In this document: positions 1 through 10,039 of the stretch, in pieces
Layout: each line of letters starts with the position of its first letter
How positions within the stretch are numbered: position 1 is the first letter of the stretch
Origin: an uncultured Bacteroidota bacterium
GTDB taxonomy: Bacteria; Bacteroidota; Bacteroidia; Flavobacteriales; Flavobacteriaceae
Reading direction: 5' to 3'
DNA length: 64,000 nt
Assembly (NCBI GenBank): GCA_902598305.1
Contig: CACKBL010000001.1
Coordinates: 180,205 to 244,204, forward strand
Notes under the pieces: generated by a model
What the model was told of the DNA's origin: nothing
Database searches by the model: none
The model's input: only the letters and a program-made list of their open reading frames with translations
Program-made: the position numbers and the translations under genes

Positions 1-663
1 GGTGGTTTGGGGAGAATTAATACCCAAGGATTAGGTTCATATAGATATGAGATTAAATTTAAAGGACCTGGTGGTCACTCATGGGGTGCATTTGGACTTG
101 CAAATCCACATCACGCACTTGGTGATGCTATATCAAAATTTGTCGAAAAAGCAGATGAATACACTTCAAAAGGACCAAAAACCAGTTACAATGTTGGAGT
201 AATTAATGGTGGTACGTCAATAAACTCTATTCCTTATGAATCAAGCATGCTTATTGATATTCGCTCAGTTAGACCTGAAAATCTAGATGATATGGAAGTC
301 ATTCTTAAAAAGACATCAGAAGATGCATTAGCAAAGCAAAATGCTATGAAAAGAATAGGACCAAATTTAGAGCTAGAAATAAATAAAATTGGGAATAGGC
401 CATCCGGAAAAGTTGATGTAAAAAATCATTTGGTTCAAAGAGCAATTGCTGCAACAAATTATATGGGAGGAGAGCCAAAATTAACTATAGGTTCTACAGA
501 TTCAAATGTGCCAATTGCACTGGGTCTACCAGCTATAACAATAGGACGAGGTGGTGACGGTGGAAAAAATCACTCTCTAGACGAGTGGTGGCTAAACAAA
601 GATGGTTACAAAGCAATACACTTGGCACTCTTGGTCCTGTTGGCCGAAACTGGATATAAATAA
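1..663 (+). CDS. M20 family metallopeptidase, C-terminal part (5' end outside window)
   Basis: Frame is open from base 1; GPGGHSWGAFG dimerisation-domain motif and C-terminal GGDGGKNHSLDEWW motif typical of M20 peptidases. Confidence 0.8.
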   Translation, partial: GGLGRINTQGLGSYRYEIKFKGPGGHSWGAFGLANPHHALGDAISKFVEKADEYTSKGPKTSYNVGVINGGTSINSIPYESSMLIDIRSVRPENLDDMEVILKKTSEDALAKQNAMKRIGPNLELEINKIGNRPSGKVDVKNHLVQRAIAATNYMGGEPKLTIGSTDSNVPIALGLPAITIGRGGDGGKNHSLDEWWLNKDGYKAIHLALLVLLAETGYK

Positions 664-1695
664 TTATTTATTTGGAATTCTAGAATTCATTAATTTAAAC
701 CAAATAGGCGGTAATAAGGCAATTAAAATAGAGGTTGGGTATCCATAGGGTAATTGTGGACTTACAGGCTGATTTTCTAGAATTTGATATTTTTTTGAAG
801 CAGAAAAATGATGATCACTATGACGAGTGAGTTCATACAATACAATTCTTCCAATAATATGATTAGAATTCCATGAATGATGTAGTTGAACTCTTTCATA
901 TCTTCCAGAAGGCAAAATTTTTCTTTCAAGACCGTAATGCTCAATGTAATTTATTGTCTCGAGGAATAGGAATGAAATAACTCCGACGATTAAGGCTACA
1001 ATTAATCCCTTAAGTCCAAAAATATAAAAAACAAAAAGGAGATATAAACTTTGAAAAGCAATGTACCAAATCATATCGTTTTGAAAAGAGACAAATCTTT
1101 TATTATTTCTTTTAAGAATTAAAATTTGAGTTTTCCACGCATTTATGTATTGCCAAAAAACGGATGTAAACCAAAAATTGTAAACACTTTGATTAAATTT
1201 TGAAGTTGCAGGATCTTTGGGAGTAGCAACATTTATATGATGACCAAAATTATGTTCAATATAAAAATGCATGTAAAGGCAAGGCATTAACAATATTTTT
1301 GATAGAGTTTTTTCAAATTGTGATTTTCTGTGCCCTAACTCGTGAGCAACGTTAATGGCATTTGTTGCAAGCAAAATACCTAAAGACAAAATCATTCCAA
1401 TATATTCATAAAAAAAGTATGTGGAGCTTGTAATTACAAAAAAACCATAAAAAAGGATTGAAAAAACAAATGGAAGATTTAAATAAAGTAGAACATCAAA
1501 TAAAAAGTTAGCAAGTCTGTTGCTTTTCTCTTCTTCAGTGTATTTTTTGTCAGAGTCTTTTAAAATAATTTCTAAAATAGGAATGAATATAAATGCATAA
1601 ATGGGAGCAGTATATGAGAAAATACCCTTAAAGTATACTGAAATAAAAGTAACTAAAGGAATTGAATAAGCAAACAAATACTTTAAGTCTTTCAT
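664..1695 (-). CDS. alkB: AlkB-type alkane 1-monooxygenase / membrane fatty-acid desaturase family
   Basis: Histidine boxes HELGHR, EHNFGHH, LQLHHSWNSNH-like (VQLHHSWNSNH), LTRHSDHH and NYIEHYGL, with several TM segments, as in AlkB. Confidence 0.85.
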   Translation of the reverse strand: MKDLKYLFAYSIPLVTFISVYFKGIFSYTAPIYAFIFIPILEIILKDSDKKYTEEEKSNRLANFLFDVLLYLNLPFVFSILFYGFFVITSSTYFFYEYIGMILSLGILLATNAINVAHELGHRKSQFEKTLSKILLMPCLYMHFYIEHNFGHHINVATPKDPATSKFNQSVYNFWFTSVFWQYINAWKTQILILKRNNKRFVSFQNDMIWYIAFQSLYLLFVFYIFGLKGLIVALIVGVISFLFLETINYIEHYGLERKILPSGRYERVQLHHSWNSNHIIGRIVLYELTRHSDHHFSASKKYQILENQPVSPQLPYGYPTSILIALLPPIWFKLMNSRIPNK

Positions 1696-1739
1696 TTTTT
1701 TTTTTTTTGCAATTTAAGAATTTTTACTAATTAATTTAA

Positions 1740-2504
1740 ATGTTTATTTTGGCTCCCAACTTAAACCATTCTGTGGAATCTTTACCTATAATAATTTCAA
1801 TACTAGCGTCAATCATTGTAGGGATATCTAAAGCTGGTGTAAAAGGTATTGGTGTTTTTTTTGTGATTCTACTTGCATACTCATATGAACCCAAGATATC
1901 AACTGGGATTTTGTTGCCTCTTTTAATAGTTGGAGACCTTTTTGCAATAATTTATTATAAAAAAAACATAGTTTGGAAATACATCTTTCAACTTATTCCA
2001 TGGATGGCTATTGGAGTAATTTTTGCTACTTTAACTGGAGATATAATTGATGAAATAGCTTTTAAAAGACTTATGTCTATTGTGATTTTTTTATCTGTTC
2101 TAATCATGTTGTTTATGAATGATAAAATGTCAAATTTAATTTCAAAGCACTGGAGTTTTGGTCCACTATTAGGGGGAGCTGCTGGTTTTACAACAATGAT
2201 AGGTAATGCAGCCGGTCCACTTGCAAATATTTATTTTATAGCTATGAAAGTGGAAAAAAAACCCTTCATTTCATCTTCAGCCTATATATTTTTTTTAATA
2301 AATATAATTAAACTGCCTTTTCATATTTTTATTTGGAAAACTATAAACTATTATAGTCTAATTGAAAGTCTAAAAATGACACCATTTGTTTTTTTAGGCC
2401 TTATAATTGGAGTATATATCGTTGACAAAATCACTGAGAAATACTATTCTAAACTTATCTTAATTCTAACAGCTGCAAGCTCAATGTTTTTTCTATTTAG
2501 CTAG
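1740..2504 (+). CDS. TauE/SafE family sulfite exporter-like membrane protein
   Basis: Polytopic membrane protein with GISKAGVKGIG and AAGFTTMIGNAAGP motifs typical of TauE/SafE. Confidence 0.8.
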   Translation: MFILAPNLNHSVESLPIIISILASIIVGISKAGVKGIGVFFVILLAYSYEPKISTGILLPLLIVGDLFAIIYYKKNIVWKYIFQLIPWMAIGVIFATLTGDIIDEIAFKRLMSIVIFLSVLIMLFMNDKMSNLISKHWSFGPLLGGAAGFTTMIGNAAGPLANIYFIAMKVEKKPFISSSAYIFFLINIIKLPFHIFIWKTINYYSLIESLKMTPFVFLGLIIGVYIVDKITEKYYSKLILILTAASSMFFLFS

Positions 2505-4412
2505 TTTATTTTTAATTTCATCTACAACTTCTGGATTTAACAAAGTAGAAATGTCACCTAGCTTCTCGAAATCACCGGATGCTAACTTTCTTAGTATTCT
2601 TCTCATAATCTTTCCGCTTCTTGTTTTTGGCAATCCTGAAACAACAACGATTTTTTCGGGTTTTGCAATGGGCCCAATTTGATTAGAAACCAAATCCCTA
2701 AGTTCAACAGTTAATTTGCTAGTTTCAACTTTACTTTTTAAAATTACATATGCCATTAAAGCATTTCCTTTAACCTCATGGGGATATCCTATAACAGCAC
2801 TCTCAGCTACATCCTTGTGTTCATTGATTGAATTCTCAATTGGGGCTGTTCCAAGATTATGCCCGGAAACTATTACAACATCGTCTACTCTACCTGTTAT
2901 TCTAAAATTTCCATCTACGTCTCTTAAAGAACCATCTCCAGGAAAATAATATCCTTCATATGCAGTGAAGTAAACTTCTTTATATCTAGTATGGTCTCCA
3001 TAAATTGTCCTAGCAATACCTGGCCATGGAAATTTAATAGCTAAGATACCTTCAGCCTCTTTTTCTGTAATCTCCTGACCTTTATTATTTAAAAGAACCG
3101 GTCTAATACCTGGTATCGGTTTTGTTGCAAATGTGGGTTTTTGATCTGTTACACCTGGTAGGGAGGATATCATTATTCCACCAGTTTCAGTTTGCCACCA
3201 CGTATCAACAATTGGGGTTTTATTTTTTCCTATATTTTGATTATACCAATTCCAAGCCTCAAGATTAATTGGTTCACCAACAGAACCAAGAACCTTTAAA
3301 GAACTTAAGTCGTGTCCATCAATTAATTTTAATGGTTGCTTTGCTAGTGTTCTTATGGCGGTGGGGGCTGTATAAAATTGATTTACCTTATATTTTTCAC
3401 ATACTTCCCAAAATCTATTCCAATTTGGATAAGAGGGTATACCTTCAAAGTGAACGGAGGTAGCACCAACCGCCATAGGGCCATATATCATATAGCTGTG
3501 GCCAGTTATCCATCCAATGTCTGCTGTACACCAATATATGTCTCCCTCTTTATATTGAAACACATTCAAAAATGTATAGGCGGTATACACCATGTATCCA
3601 GCGCAAGTATGTACCATACCTTTTGGTTTCCCCGTCGAACCAGATGTATATAAAATAAATAATGGATCTTCTGAATCCATTACTTCTGGTTCACAGTAAT
3701 CCGAAAGACCTTCGATAAAATCATGCCACCAGATGTCAACTCTTTCGTTCCATTTAATTTTTTGAAACGTCCTTTGTAAAACAATACATTTTATTATGCT
3801 TTCACATTCATCTAAGGCTTCATCTACAATTTTTTTTAATGGAACAGTTTTATCGCCTCTAAAAGCTCCATCAGCTGTAATTATAAGATTACATTTGGCA
3901 TCATTTATCCTAGTTGATAATGCTGCAGCAGAAAAACCCCCAAAAACTACAGAATGAACAGCACCTATTCTTGCACATGCAAGAACAGCAATAGTCAGCT
4001 CAGGTACCATGGGCATATAAATACAAACCCTATCCCCTTTTTTAATGCCCTGGTTCTTTAAACCATTTGCAAATTTACATACCAAAGAAAGAAGCTCACT
4101 ATAAGTATATTTTACAGATTTATCATTTGGATCATTGGGCTCCCATAAAATTGCTAATTTGTCAGGGTTTTTATCCACGTGTCTATCTAAACAATTAACA
4201 GTTATATTTAGTTTACCATTTATAAACCACTCTGTTTTTGGTATGCTCCAATCAAAACTTAATATTTGATCCCATTTTTTAAACCAACTAAACGTAGATG
4301 CAATTTCAGACCAAAATAGCTCTGGATTATCTATTGATTTAGTCCTTGCAGTTTCAAAATTTTCTTGGGATTTAATTTGATAAAATTCAATTGGGTTCAT
4401 ACAAATTGTCAA
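2493..4412 (-). CDS. acs: acetyl-CoA synthetase
   Basis: YTSGSTGKPKG, WWQTETGG, GRVDDVVIVSGHNLGTAPIE and PKTRSGKIMRRILR motifs. Confidence 0.95.
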   Translation of the reverse strand: MTICMNPIEFYQIKSQENFETARTKSIDNPELFWSEIASTFSWFKKWDQILSFDWSIPKTEWFINGKLNITVNCLDRHVDKNPDKLAILWEPNDPNDKSVKYTYSELLSLVCKFANGLKNQGIKKGDRVCIYMPMVPELTIAVLACARIGAVHSVVFGGFSAAALSTRINDAKCNLIITADGAFRGDKTVPLKKIVDEALDECESIIKCIVLQRTFQKIKWNERVDIWWHDFIEGLSDYCEPEVMDSEDPLFILYTSGSTGKPKGMVHTCAGYMVYTAYTFLNVFQYKEGDIYWCTADIGWITGHSYMIYGPMAVGATSVHFEGIPSYPNWNRFWEVCEKYKVNQFYTAPTAIRTLAKQPLKLIDGHDLSSLKVLGSVGEPINLEAWNWYNQNIGKNKTPIVDTWWQTETGGIMISSLPGVTDQKPTFATKPIPGIRPVLLNNKGQEITEKEAEGILAIKFPWPGIARTIYGDHTRYKEVYFTAYEGYYFPGDGSLRDVDGNFRITGRVDDVVIVSGHNLGTAPIENSINEHKDVAESAVIGYPHEVKGNALMAYVILKSKVETSKLTVELRDLVSNQIGPIAKPEKIVVVSGLPKTRSGKIMRRILRKLASGDFEKLGDISTLLNPEVVDEIKNKLAK

Positions 4413-4486
4413 ATTTTACATCCGTCGAATATATTAAATATTTATCAATGTTAGGTCAGCTGATTGTATTTTAATAAATTACGAAT

Positions 4487-5449
4487 GTGAATAGAAGATT
4501 ATTTTTTAATAGATTATTAATAGGTGTTGGTGCAGCATCAATTGTGAAAGAACGAACTTACGCTAATAAAAAAAAAAATAACGATATGGTAAAAAATCCT
4601 ATATCAATTTGTACATGGGATTTTAAAGAGGCAAACTTTCAGGCTGGAATGGCACTAGAAAGTGGAAAAGATTCGTTATCATCTGCAATTATTGGAGCAA
4701 ATGTTGAAGAAGAAAATCCCAAAAATTCGACTGTTGGATATGGTGGTGCCCCAGACAGAGAAGGTACAGTTACTCTAGATGCTGCCGTTATGGATTACAA
4801 AGGGAATTGTGGATCCGTTTTAGGGGTTGAAAAAATTGTTAATGTTAGTTCTTTAGCAAAAGATGTTATGGAAAAAACACCTCATGTGATTTTATCTGGA
4901 AAAGGGGCTCAAAATTTTGCTTTAAATAATGGCTATAAATTAAACTCTTTACTAACTGAAGATTCAAAAAGAAAGTGGATGGAGTGGAAAAAGAAGTCAG
5001 TTTATAATCCCAAAACAAATGTTGATAACCATGATACCATCGGCATTCTTTGCCTTGACAAAAAAGGAAATATCGGAGGAGTTTGCAGTACAAGTGGTTT
5101 AGCATATAAAATGGAAGGTCGGATTGGAGACTCACCCATTATTGGTTCTGGATTGTACATAGATAACGATGTAGGCGGAGCTGTTGCTACCGGGATGGGT
5201 GAAGAAATTATAAAAATTGTTGGGTCATTTCTGGTAGTTGAACTAATGCGAAATGGTAAAACCCCAAAACAAGCTTGCGACGAAGCTATCTTAAGAATTT
5301 ATAGAAAAAATAAAAGTCCAAAATTTCAAGTTGCTTTTTTAGCATTGGATAAACACGGAAATTCAGGATCAAGTTGTTTGCAAGAGGGTTTTAGTTATTA
5401 CCGATATAAAAATAACATTAATAAAAATTTTAAAGTCAAACCTATATAA
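4487..5449 (+). CDS. N4-(beta-N-acetylglucosaminyl)-L-asparaginase / isoaspartyl peptidase family, Tat-like signal
   Basis: HDTIGILCLDKKGNIGGVCSTSG catalytic Thr region; N-terminus MNRRLFFNRLLIGVGAAS. Confidence 0.85.
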   Translation: MNRRLFFNRLLIGVGAASIVKERTYANKKKNNDMVKNPISICTWDFKEANFQAGMALESGKDSLSSAIIGANVEEENPKNSTVGYGGAPDREGTVTLDAAVMDYKGNCGSVLGVEKIVNVSSLAKDVMEKTPHVILSGKGAQNFALNNGYKLNSLLTEDSKRKWMEWKKKSVYNPKTNVDNHDTIGILCLDKKGNIGGVCSTSGLAYKMEGRIGDSPIIGSGLYIDNDVGGAVATGMGEEIIKIVGSFLVVELMRNGKTPKQACDEAILRIYRKNKSPKFQVAFLALDKHGNSGSSCLQEGFSYYRYKNNINKNFKVKPI

Positions 5450-5455
5450 ATTAAA

Positions 5456-6928
5456 ATGGAAAGTATTATAGCCATCGATGCAGGAACCACAAGCTCCAGA
5501 ACTATAGCTTTTAACAAAAAAATCCAGCAATTAGCCATTTCACAATTTGAGTTTACCCAAATTTTCCCGAAAAAAAGTTGGGTTGAGCATAATCCAAATG
5601 AAATATGGGAGACTCAACTAAAAGCAATAAAAGAAGTTTTAAAAAGTGATAAGATAGATATAGAAAAAATTAAATCAATTGGAATTACAAATCAAAGGGA
5701 AACAACTGTAATATGGAACAGAGACAATGGAAAACCAATATATAACGCAATAGTCTGGCAAGATAGAAGAACCGCCCAAATGTGTGAAAATTTGAGTAAA
5801 CAAACAACCACCTTTCTTGAAAAAACAGGACTTGTCCTTGATGCTTACTTTTCCGGAACAAAAGTTAAATGGATATTAGATAATGTTAAAGATGCTAGAG
5901 AACTTGCAGTTCAAGGAAAACTTGCCTTTGGAACTATAGATACCTGGCTAATATGGAAATTAACAAAAGGAAAAGTTCATGTTACCGACGTAACCAATGC
6001 AAGCAGAACCCTTCTTTTTAACATAAATACTTTACAATGGGATGACGAACTTTTAGATATATTAAATATACCTAAGGAACTACTCCCAAAAGTTGTTAGT
6101 TCTTCAGAGATTATAGGCCATACAGATTCATCCTTATTTGGTAAAAAAATCCCAATTAGTGGAATTGCTGGTGATCAACAATCAGCACTATTTGGACAAA
6201 TGTGCATAAAAGAAGGAGATGTTAAAAATACCTATGGAACTGGATGTTTTTGTATAATGAATACAGGAAAAAAAATTATTAAATCAAAAAATAGGATGTT
6301 ATCAACAATAGCTTGGAAATTAAACAATGAAGTGACTTATGCTTTAGAGGGAAGTGTTTTTATTGCTGGCGCAATAGTTCAATGGCTTAGAGATAAATTA
6401 AATATAATAAAAAATGCATCTGAAATTGAGAATTTGGCTAAACAAGTAGATGATAATGGAGGAATAACATTTATTCCCGCTTTATCTGGATTAGGTGCAC
6501 CGTATTGGAATCCAAATGCTACTGGAACAATATTTGGTCTTACTAGAGACTCCAATAAGTCTCACATCGCAAGAGCAGCGTTAGAAGCAATAGCCTTGAG
6601 ATCAAGAGAAATTATTTTAGAAATGCAAAAAGATGCAGGTTTTGAATTTGGTGAATTAAAAGTTGACGGTGGTGCTTCTAAAAACGATCTTTTGATGCAA
6701 GTACAAGCAAATTTACTTAACAAAGATGTTGTAAGGTCTAAATCTCCAGAGTCAACTGCACTAGGAGCAGCTTTTTTTGCAGGTTTATCCGTAGGTTTTT
6801 GGAATAATATTGAAGAAATAAAAAGCTTATGGGAAAAAGATATTACTTATCACCCTGAATCTGACTCAAAAAAAACACAAATAATAATAGATGAGTGGAA
6901 CAAAAGAATTAAGATGATAAATGGATAG
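5456..6928 (+). CDS. glpK: glycerol kinase
   Basis: AIDAGTTSSRTIAF N-terminus, GITNQRETTVIW, GDQQSALFGQ, and KVDGGASKNDLLMQ motifs. Confidence 0.95.
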   Translation: MESIIAIDAGTTSSRTIAFNKKIQQLAISQFEFTQIFPKKSWVEHNPNEIWETQLKAIKEVLKSDKIDIEKIKSIGITNQRETTVIWNRDNGKPIYNAIVWQDRRTAQMCENLSKQTTTFLEKTGLVLDAYFSGTKVKWILDNVKDARELAVQGKLAFGTIDTWLIWKLTKGKVHVTDVTNASRTLLFNINTLQWDDELLDILNIPKELLPKVVSSSEIIGHTDSSLFGKKIPISGIAGDQQSALFGQMCIKEGDVKNTYGTGCFCIMNTGKKIIKSKNRMLSTIAWKLNNEVTYALEGSVFIAGAIVQWLRDKLNIIKNASEIENLAKQVDDNGGITFIPALSGLGAPYWNPNATGTIFGLTRDSNKSHIARAALEAIALRSREIILEMQKDAGFEFGELKVDGGASKNDLLMQVQANLLNKDVVRSKSPESTALGAAFFAGLSVGFWNNIEEIKSLWEKDITYHPESDSKKTQIIIDEWNKRIKMING

Positions 6929-8468
6929 ATTAAAAAGTCTTAAGAAAATATCCAAAAAAAAAATTTGGGATTTAATCATTATTGGAGGAGGCTCATCGGG
7001 TTTGGGAATTGCTGTAGATTCTGCAAGTCGAGGTTATAAAACATTACTAATAGAAAAACATGATTTTTCGAAGGGGACCTCTTCTAGAAGCACCAAACTA
7101 GTTCACGGTGGTGTAAGATATCTTCAAAACGGAGATATCTCACTTGTTGTAGAAGCCTTAAGAGAAAGGGGGATTATGAGAAAAAATGCACCTCACCTAG
7201 TAAGAGATTTAAGTTTTGTTATCCCCTCTTATGATTGGTGGAATAGTCCTTTTTATGGGATTGGCCTAAAAATCTATGATATGATGTCTGGAAAACTTGG
7301 TTTAGGTCCTTCCACTTTACTAAGTAGGGACGAGATAATCAAATTAATTCCAAATGTTAAAAAAAATGGTTTAAAAGGAGGTGTGATTTATAATGACGGT
7401 CAATTTGATGATGCCAGAATGGCTATTAGTTTAGCACAAACTGCAGAAAATCATGGGGCAACTTTGATAAATTATTTTGGAGTCGAAGATTTAATAAAAG
7501 AGAATGAAATGATTGCTGGAGTCGTTGCGAGAGATTCCATTAGAAATAAAACCTACAAAATAATGGCCAAAGGAGTTATAAATGCAACTGGGGTTTTTTC
7601 TGATTCGATAACAAATTTAGACATCAAAAAAAGAAAAAAAACAATAGTTCCTAGTCAAGGTGTCCATATTGTATTAGACAAATCTTTTTTGGCTGGTAAC
7701 CATGCGATCATGGTCCCACACACAACAGACGGTAGAGTCCTTTTCGCAGTTCCATGGAATAATTATGTCATTGTTGGAACTACAGATACTCAAATTGAAA
7801 AGAGTAATATAGAACCCATACCACTTGATGAAGAAATTAAGTTTATTTTAAAAAATGCTGGATCATATATGAAAAGTGCACCAACTATTAAAGATATAAA
7901 AAGTGTTTTCGCAGGTCTAAGACCCTTAGCAGCACCAGAAAACAATGAAAAGGCTACTAAAGAAATATCTAGACATCATAAAGTTACGGTAAGTACATCT
8001 GGTCTTATTAGTATACTTGGAGGAAAGTGGACCACATATAGGAAGATGGCTGAAGACACAGTCAACACCGCTCGATCGGTAGCTGGTCTTCAAGAAAGAG
8101 AATGTATTACTCATAATCTTACCATTCATGGTTATGATTATTCATCCAATTGGGAAAACCCAATACACTTTTATGGAACAGATATAGAAAAAATTGAAAA
8201 CTTGTGTAATGAAGGTAATATCTCGATTAGTGAAAAGTTTTTTATTTCAAAAAACCAGATAATATGGTCAATTCGAAATGAAATGGCAATGACTCTTGAA
8301 GATGTTATGGCTAGAAGAACAAGATCCTTATTTCTAGATGCTAGAGAGAGTCTGAAGATTTCCCCAAAAGTATTAGAAATTATGGCTAAAGAAATGAAAA
8401 AAAATATAGATTGGATTAAAAATGAAAGCGCTAACTTTGAAAAAATAGCAAGAAATTATATAGTATGA
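6921..8468 (+). CDS. glpD: aerobic glycerol-3-phosphate dehydrogenase
   Basis: FAD-binding IIGGGSSGLGIAVDSASRGYKTLLIEK, TSSRSTKLVHGGVRYL; operonic with glpK and glpF. Confidence 0.95.
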   Translation: MDRLKSLKKISKKKIWDLIIIGGGSSGLGIAVDSASRGYKTLLIEKHDFSKGTSSRSTKLVHGGVRYLQNGDISLVVEALRERGIMRKNAPHLVRDLSFVIPSYDWWNSPFYGIGLKIYDMMSGKLGLGPSTLLSRDEIIKLIPNVKKNGLKGGVIYNDGQFDDARMAISLAQTAENHGATLINYFGVEDLIKENEMIAGVVARDSIRNKTYKIMAKGVINATGVFSDSITNLDIKKRKKTIVPSQGVHIVLDKSFLAGNHAIMVPHTTDGRVLFAVPWNNYVIVGTTDTQIEKSNIEPIPLDEEIKFILKNAGSYMKSAPTIKDIKSVFAGLRPLAAPENNEKATKEISRHHKVTVSTSGLISILGGKWTTYRKMAEDTVNTARSVAGLQERECITHNLTIHGYDYSSNWENPIHFYGTDIEKIENLCNEGNISISEKFFISKNQIIWSIRNEMAMTLEDVMARRTRSLFLDARESLKISPKVLEIMAKEMKKNIDWIKNESANFEKIARNYIV

Positions 8469-9208
8469 TGAACAATCCACTAATTGCTGAATTTATTGGT
8501 ACTGGAATTTTACTTCTTCTTGGATGTGGAATTGTGGCAAATGTGAATCTTAAGAAAACAAAAGCTGAGGGTCAATCACCTTGGGTTCTTATCACATCCG
8601 CATGGGGATTTTCAGTTTTTGTTGGTGCTTACGTTGCAGGTAAATATAGCGGTGCCCATTTAAACCCCGCTGTTACAATAGGACTTGCAACAGCAGGAAA
8701 ATTTACTTGGAAAATGGTTTTGCCATACATAATATCTCAACTTTCAGGAGCTATGTTTGGATCCTGGATTGTTTATTTAGTTTATATTGATCATTACAGG
8801 CAAACCAAGGATGAAAAAATTGTCTTGAGTACATTTGCAACAGGTCCAGCAATTAGAAATTTTAAAAATAATTTTTTTAGCGAGTTTGTTGGAACCTTTA
8901 TTTTGGTATTCTGTATTTTCTTTATTGTAAATCCAAATATTGCTTTTGAAAACATTGAGACTATAAACTTTGGAATAGGTTCATTGGAGTCATTACCAGT
9001 TGGAATTTTAGTTTGGGTTATAGGAATGGGGCTCGGCGGCACTACAGGCTATGCTATAAACCCAGCGAGAGATTTGGGTCCAAGGATTGTTTATCAATTA
9101 TTACCAAGAAAAGAAAAAGATGCAGACTGGTCATACAGTTGGATTCCAATCGCAGGTCCTATCGGTGGAGCTATTTTTGCTGGGTTATCCTACAGTTTTT
9201 TAATATAA
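8465..9208 (+). CDS. glpF: glycerol uptake facilitator / MIP aquaporin
   Basis: Two NPA boxes (GAHLNPAVTIG, GYAINPARDLGPR) in a six-TM protein; 4-nt overlap with glpD. Confidence 0.93.
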   Translation: MMNNPLIAEFIGTGILLLLGCGIVANVNLKKTKAEGQSPWVLITSAWGFSVFVGAYVAGKYSGAHLNPAVTIGLATAGKFTWKMVLPYIISQLSGAMFGSWIVYLVYIDHYRQTKDEKIVLSTFATGPAIRNFKNNFFSEFVGTFILVFCIFFIVNPNIAFENIETINFGIGSLESLPVGILVWVIGMGLGGTTGYAINPARDLGPRIVYQLLPRKEKDADWSYSWIPIAGPIGGAIFAGLSYSFLI

Positions 9209-9210
9209 AA

Positions 9211-9369
9211 ATCTGCGCTAACTTAGGTTTTGTATAAACTCCTATATAAACAGGATTTAGGCTAACCTCTGGATCAAGGGTCTTTTCAAGAAAGCATGCT
9301 TTTACCAAACGGACTCACCCTTTATTAAAAATTTCGTTGAGTTTATCAAAAAAATAAACTAACGCAGAT
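9211..9369 (-). ncRNA. ssrS: 6S RNA (6S-Flavo-like)
   Basis: Non-coding gap directly downstream of zapA on the same strand; closing stem ATCTGCGTTAG...CTAAGTTAGCGCAGAT (minus strand) followed by a T-run; internal stems; genomic context matches 6S-Flavo RNA as I recall it. Not covariance-model tested. Confidence 0.7.
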
Positions 9370-9381
9370 AATTAACGAAAT

Positions 9382-9681
9382 TTACAAAAAATTAGTAATA
9401 TGCTCTTGAATCAATTCGTTAATATTTGAAAGCTTTTTTAAATTTTCTTGATTTTGAACATCATCAAAATTATTCTTTTGAATTAGTTTAGTTGCATACT
9501 GCAATGAACACATAGCTAAAACATCTTGCTTATCCCTAACTGCATAGCTTTTCTCAAATTGTCTTATCATTTGATCAATTTTTTTTACAGATAATCTTAT
9601 TGCTTCTTCTTGTTCTGGTCGAATTGTTAAAGGATAAATTCTATCAGCAATTTTAACTTTTATTTTGATTTTATTTTCCAT
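9382..9681 (-). CDS. zapA: cell division protein ZapA
   Basis: KIKVKIADRIYPLTIRPEQEEAIRLSVKKIDQ N-terminal ZapA domain. Confidence 0.88.
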   Translation of the reverse strand: MENKIKIKVKIADRIYPLTIRPEQEEAIRLSVKKIDQMIRQFEKSYAVRDKQDVLAMCSLQYATKLIQKNNFDDVQNQENLKKLSNINELIQEHITNFL

Positions 9682-9684
9682 GAT

Positions 9685-9981
9685 TTAAAAAGAAGATTCT
9701 AGTTGATTTATACAGGTATCGATTTCTTTTATTAATATGTTAATCTTTTCCTTTGTATCTCCATTATTTTCATCACTTCCTAATAAAGAATTTGCAACCG
9801 ACAAGCTTTTGTTTTTTTGCTTTAACAAGCTTATCTCTTCACTAAAAATTAAATTACTGGATTCCAATTCCTTCAATTTTGATTGTAAAGATTGAATTAA
9901 TAGATAATTATCTTTTAGTTTGTTTAAAAGTAGAACTACATTTTTTTCGATTTCTTTAACCTGTTCTTCGGAATGATTCAT
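9685..9981 (-). CDS. small coiled-coil protein immediately upstream of zapA
   Basis: Heptad-like composition throughout; 3-nt gap to zapA. Confidence 0.6.
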   Translation of the reverse strand: MNHSEEQVKEIEKNVVLLLNKLKDNYLLIQSLQSKLKELESSNLIFSEEISLLKQKNKSLSVANSLLGSDENNGDTKEKINILIKEIDTCINQLESSF

Positions 9982-10039
9982 TTTTTATAAATCTAATTAA
10001 TAAAGTTAGCGAATTTCATTTTATACAATTAAAATCAAA

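Noticed and set aside
2716-3653. ORFs 2716-2949, 3269-3463 and 3378-3653 on the plus strand
   Set aside because: They lie antisense inside the clearly coding acs gene and show no recognisable domains; typical shadow ORFs.
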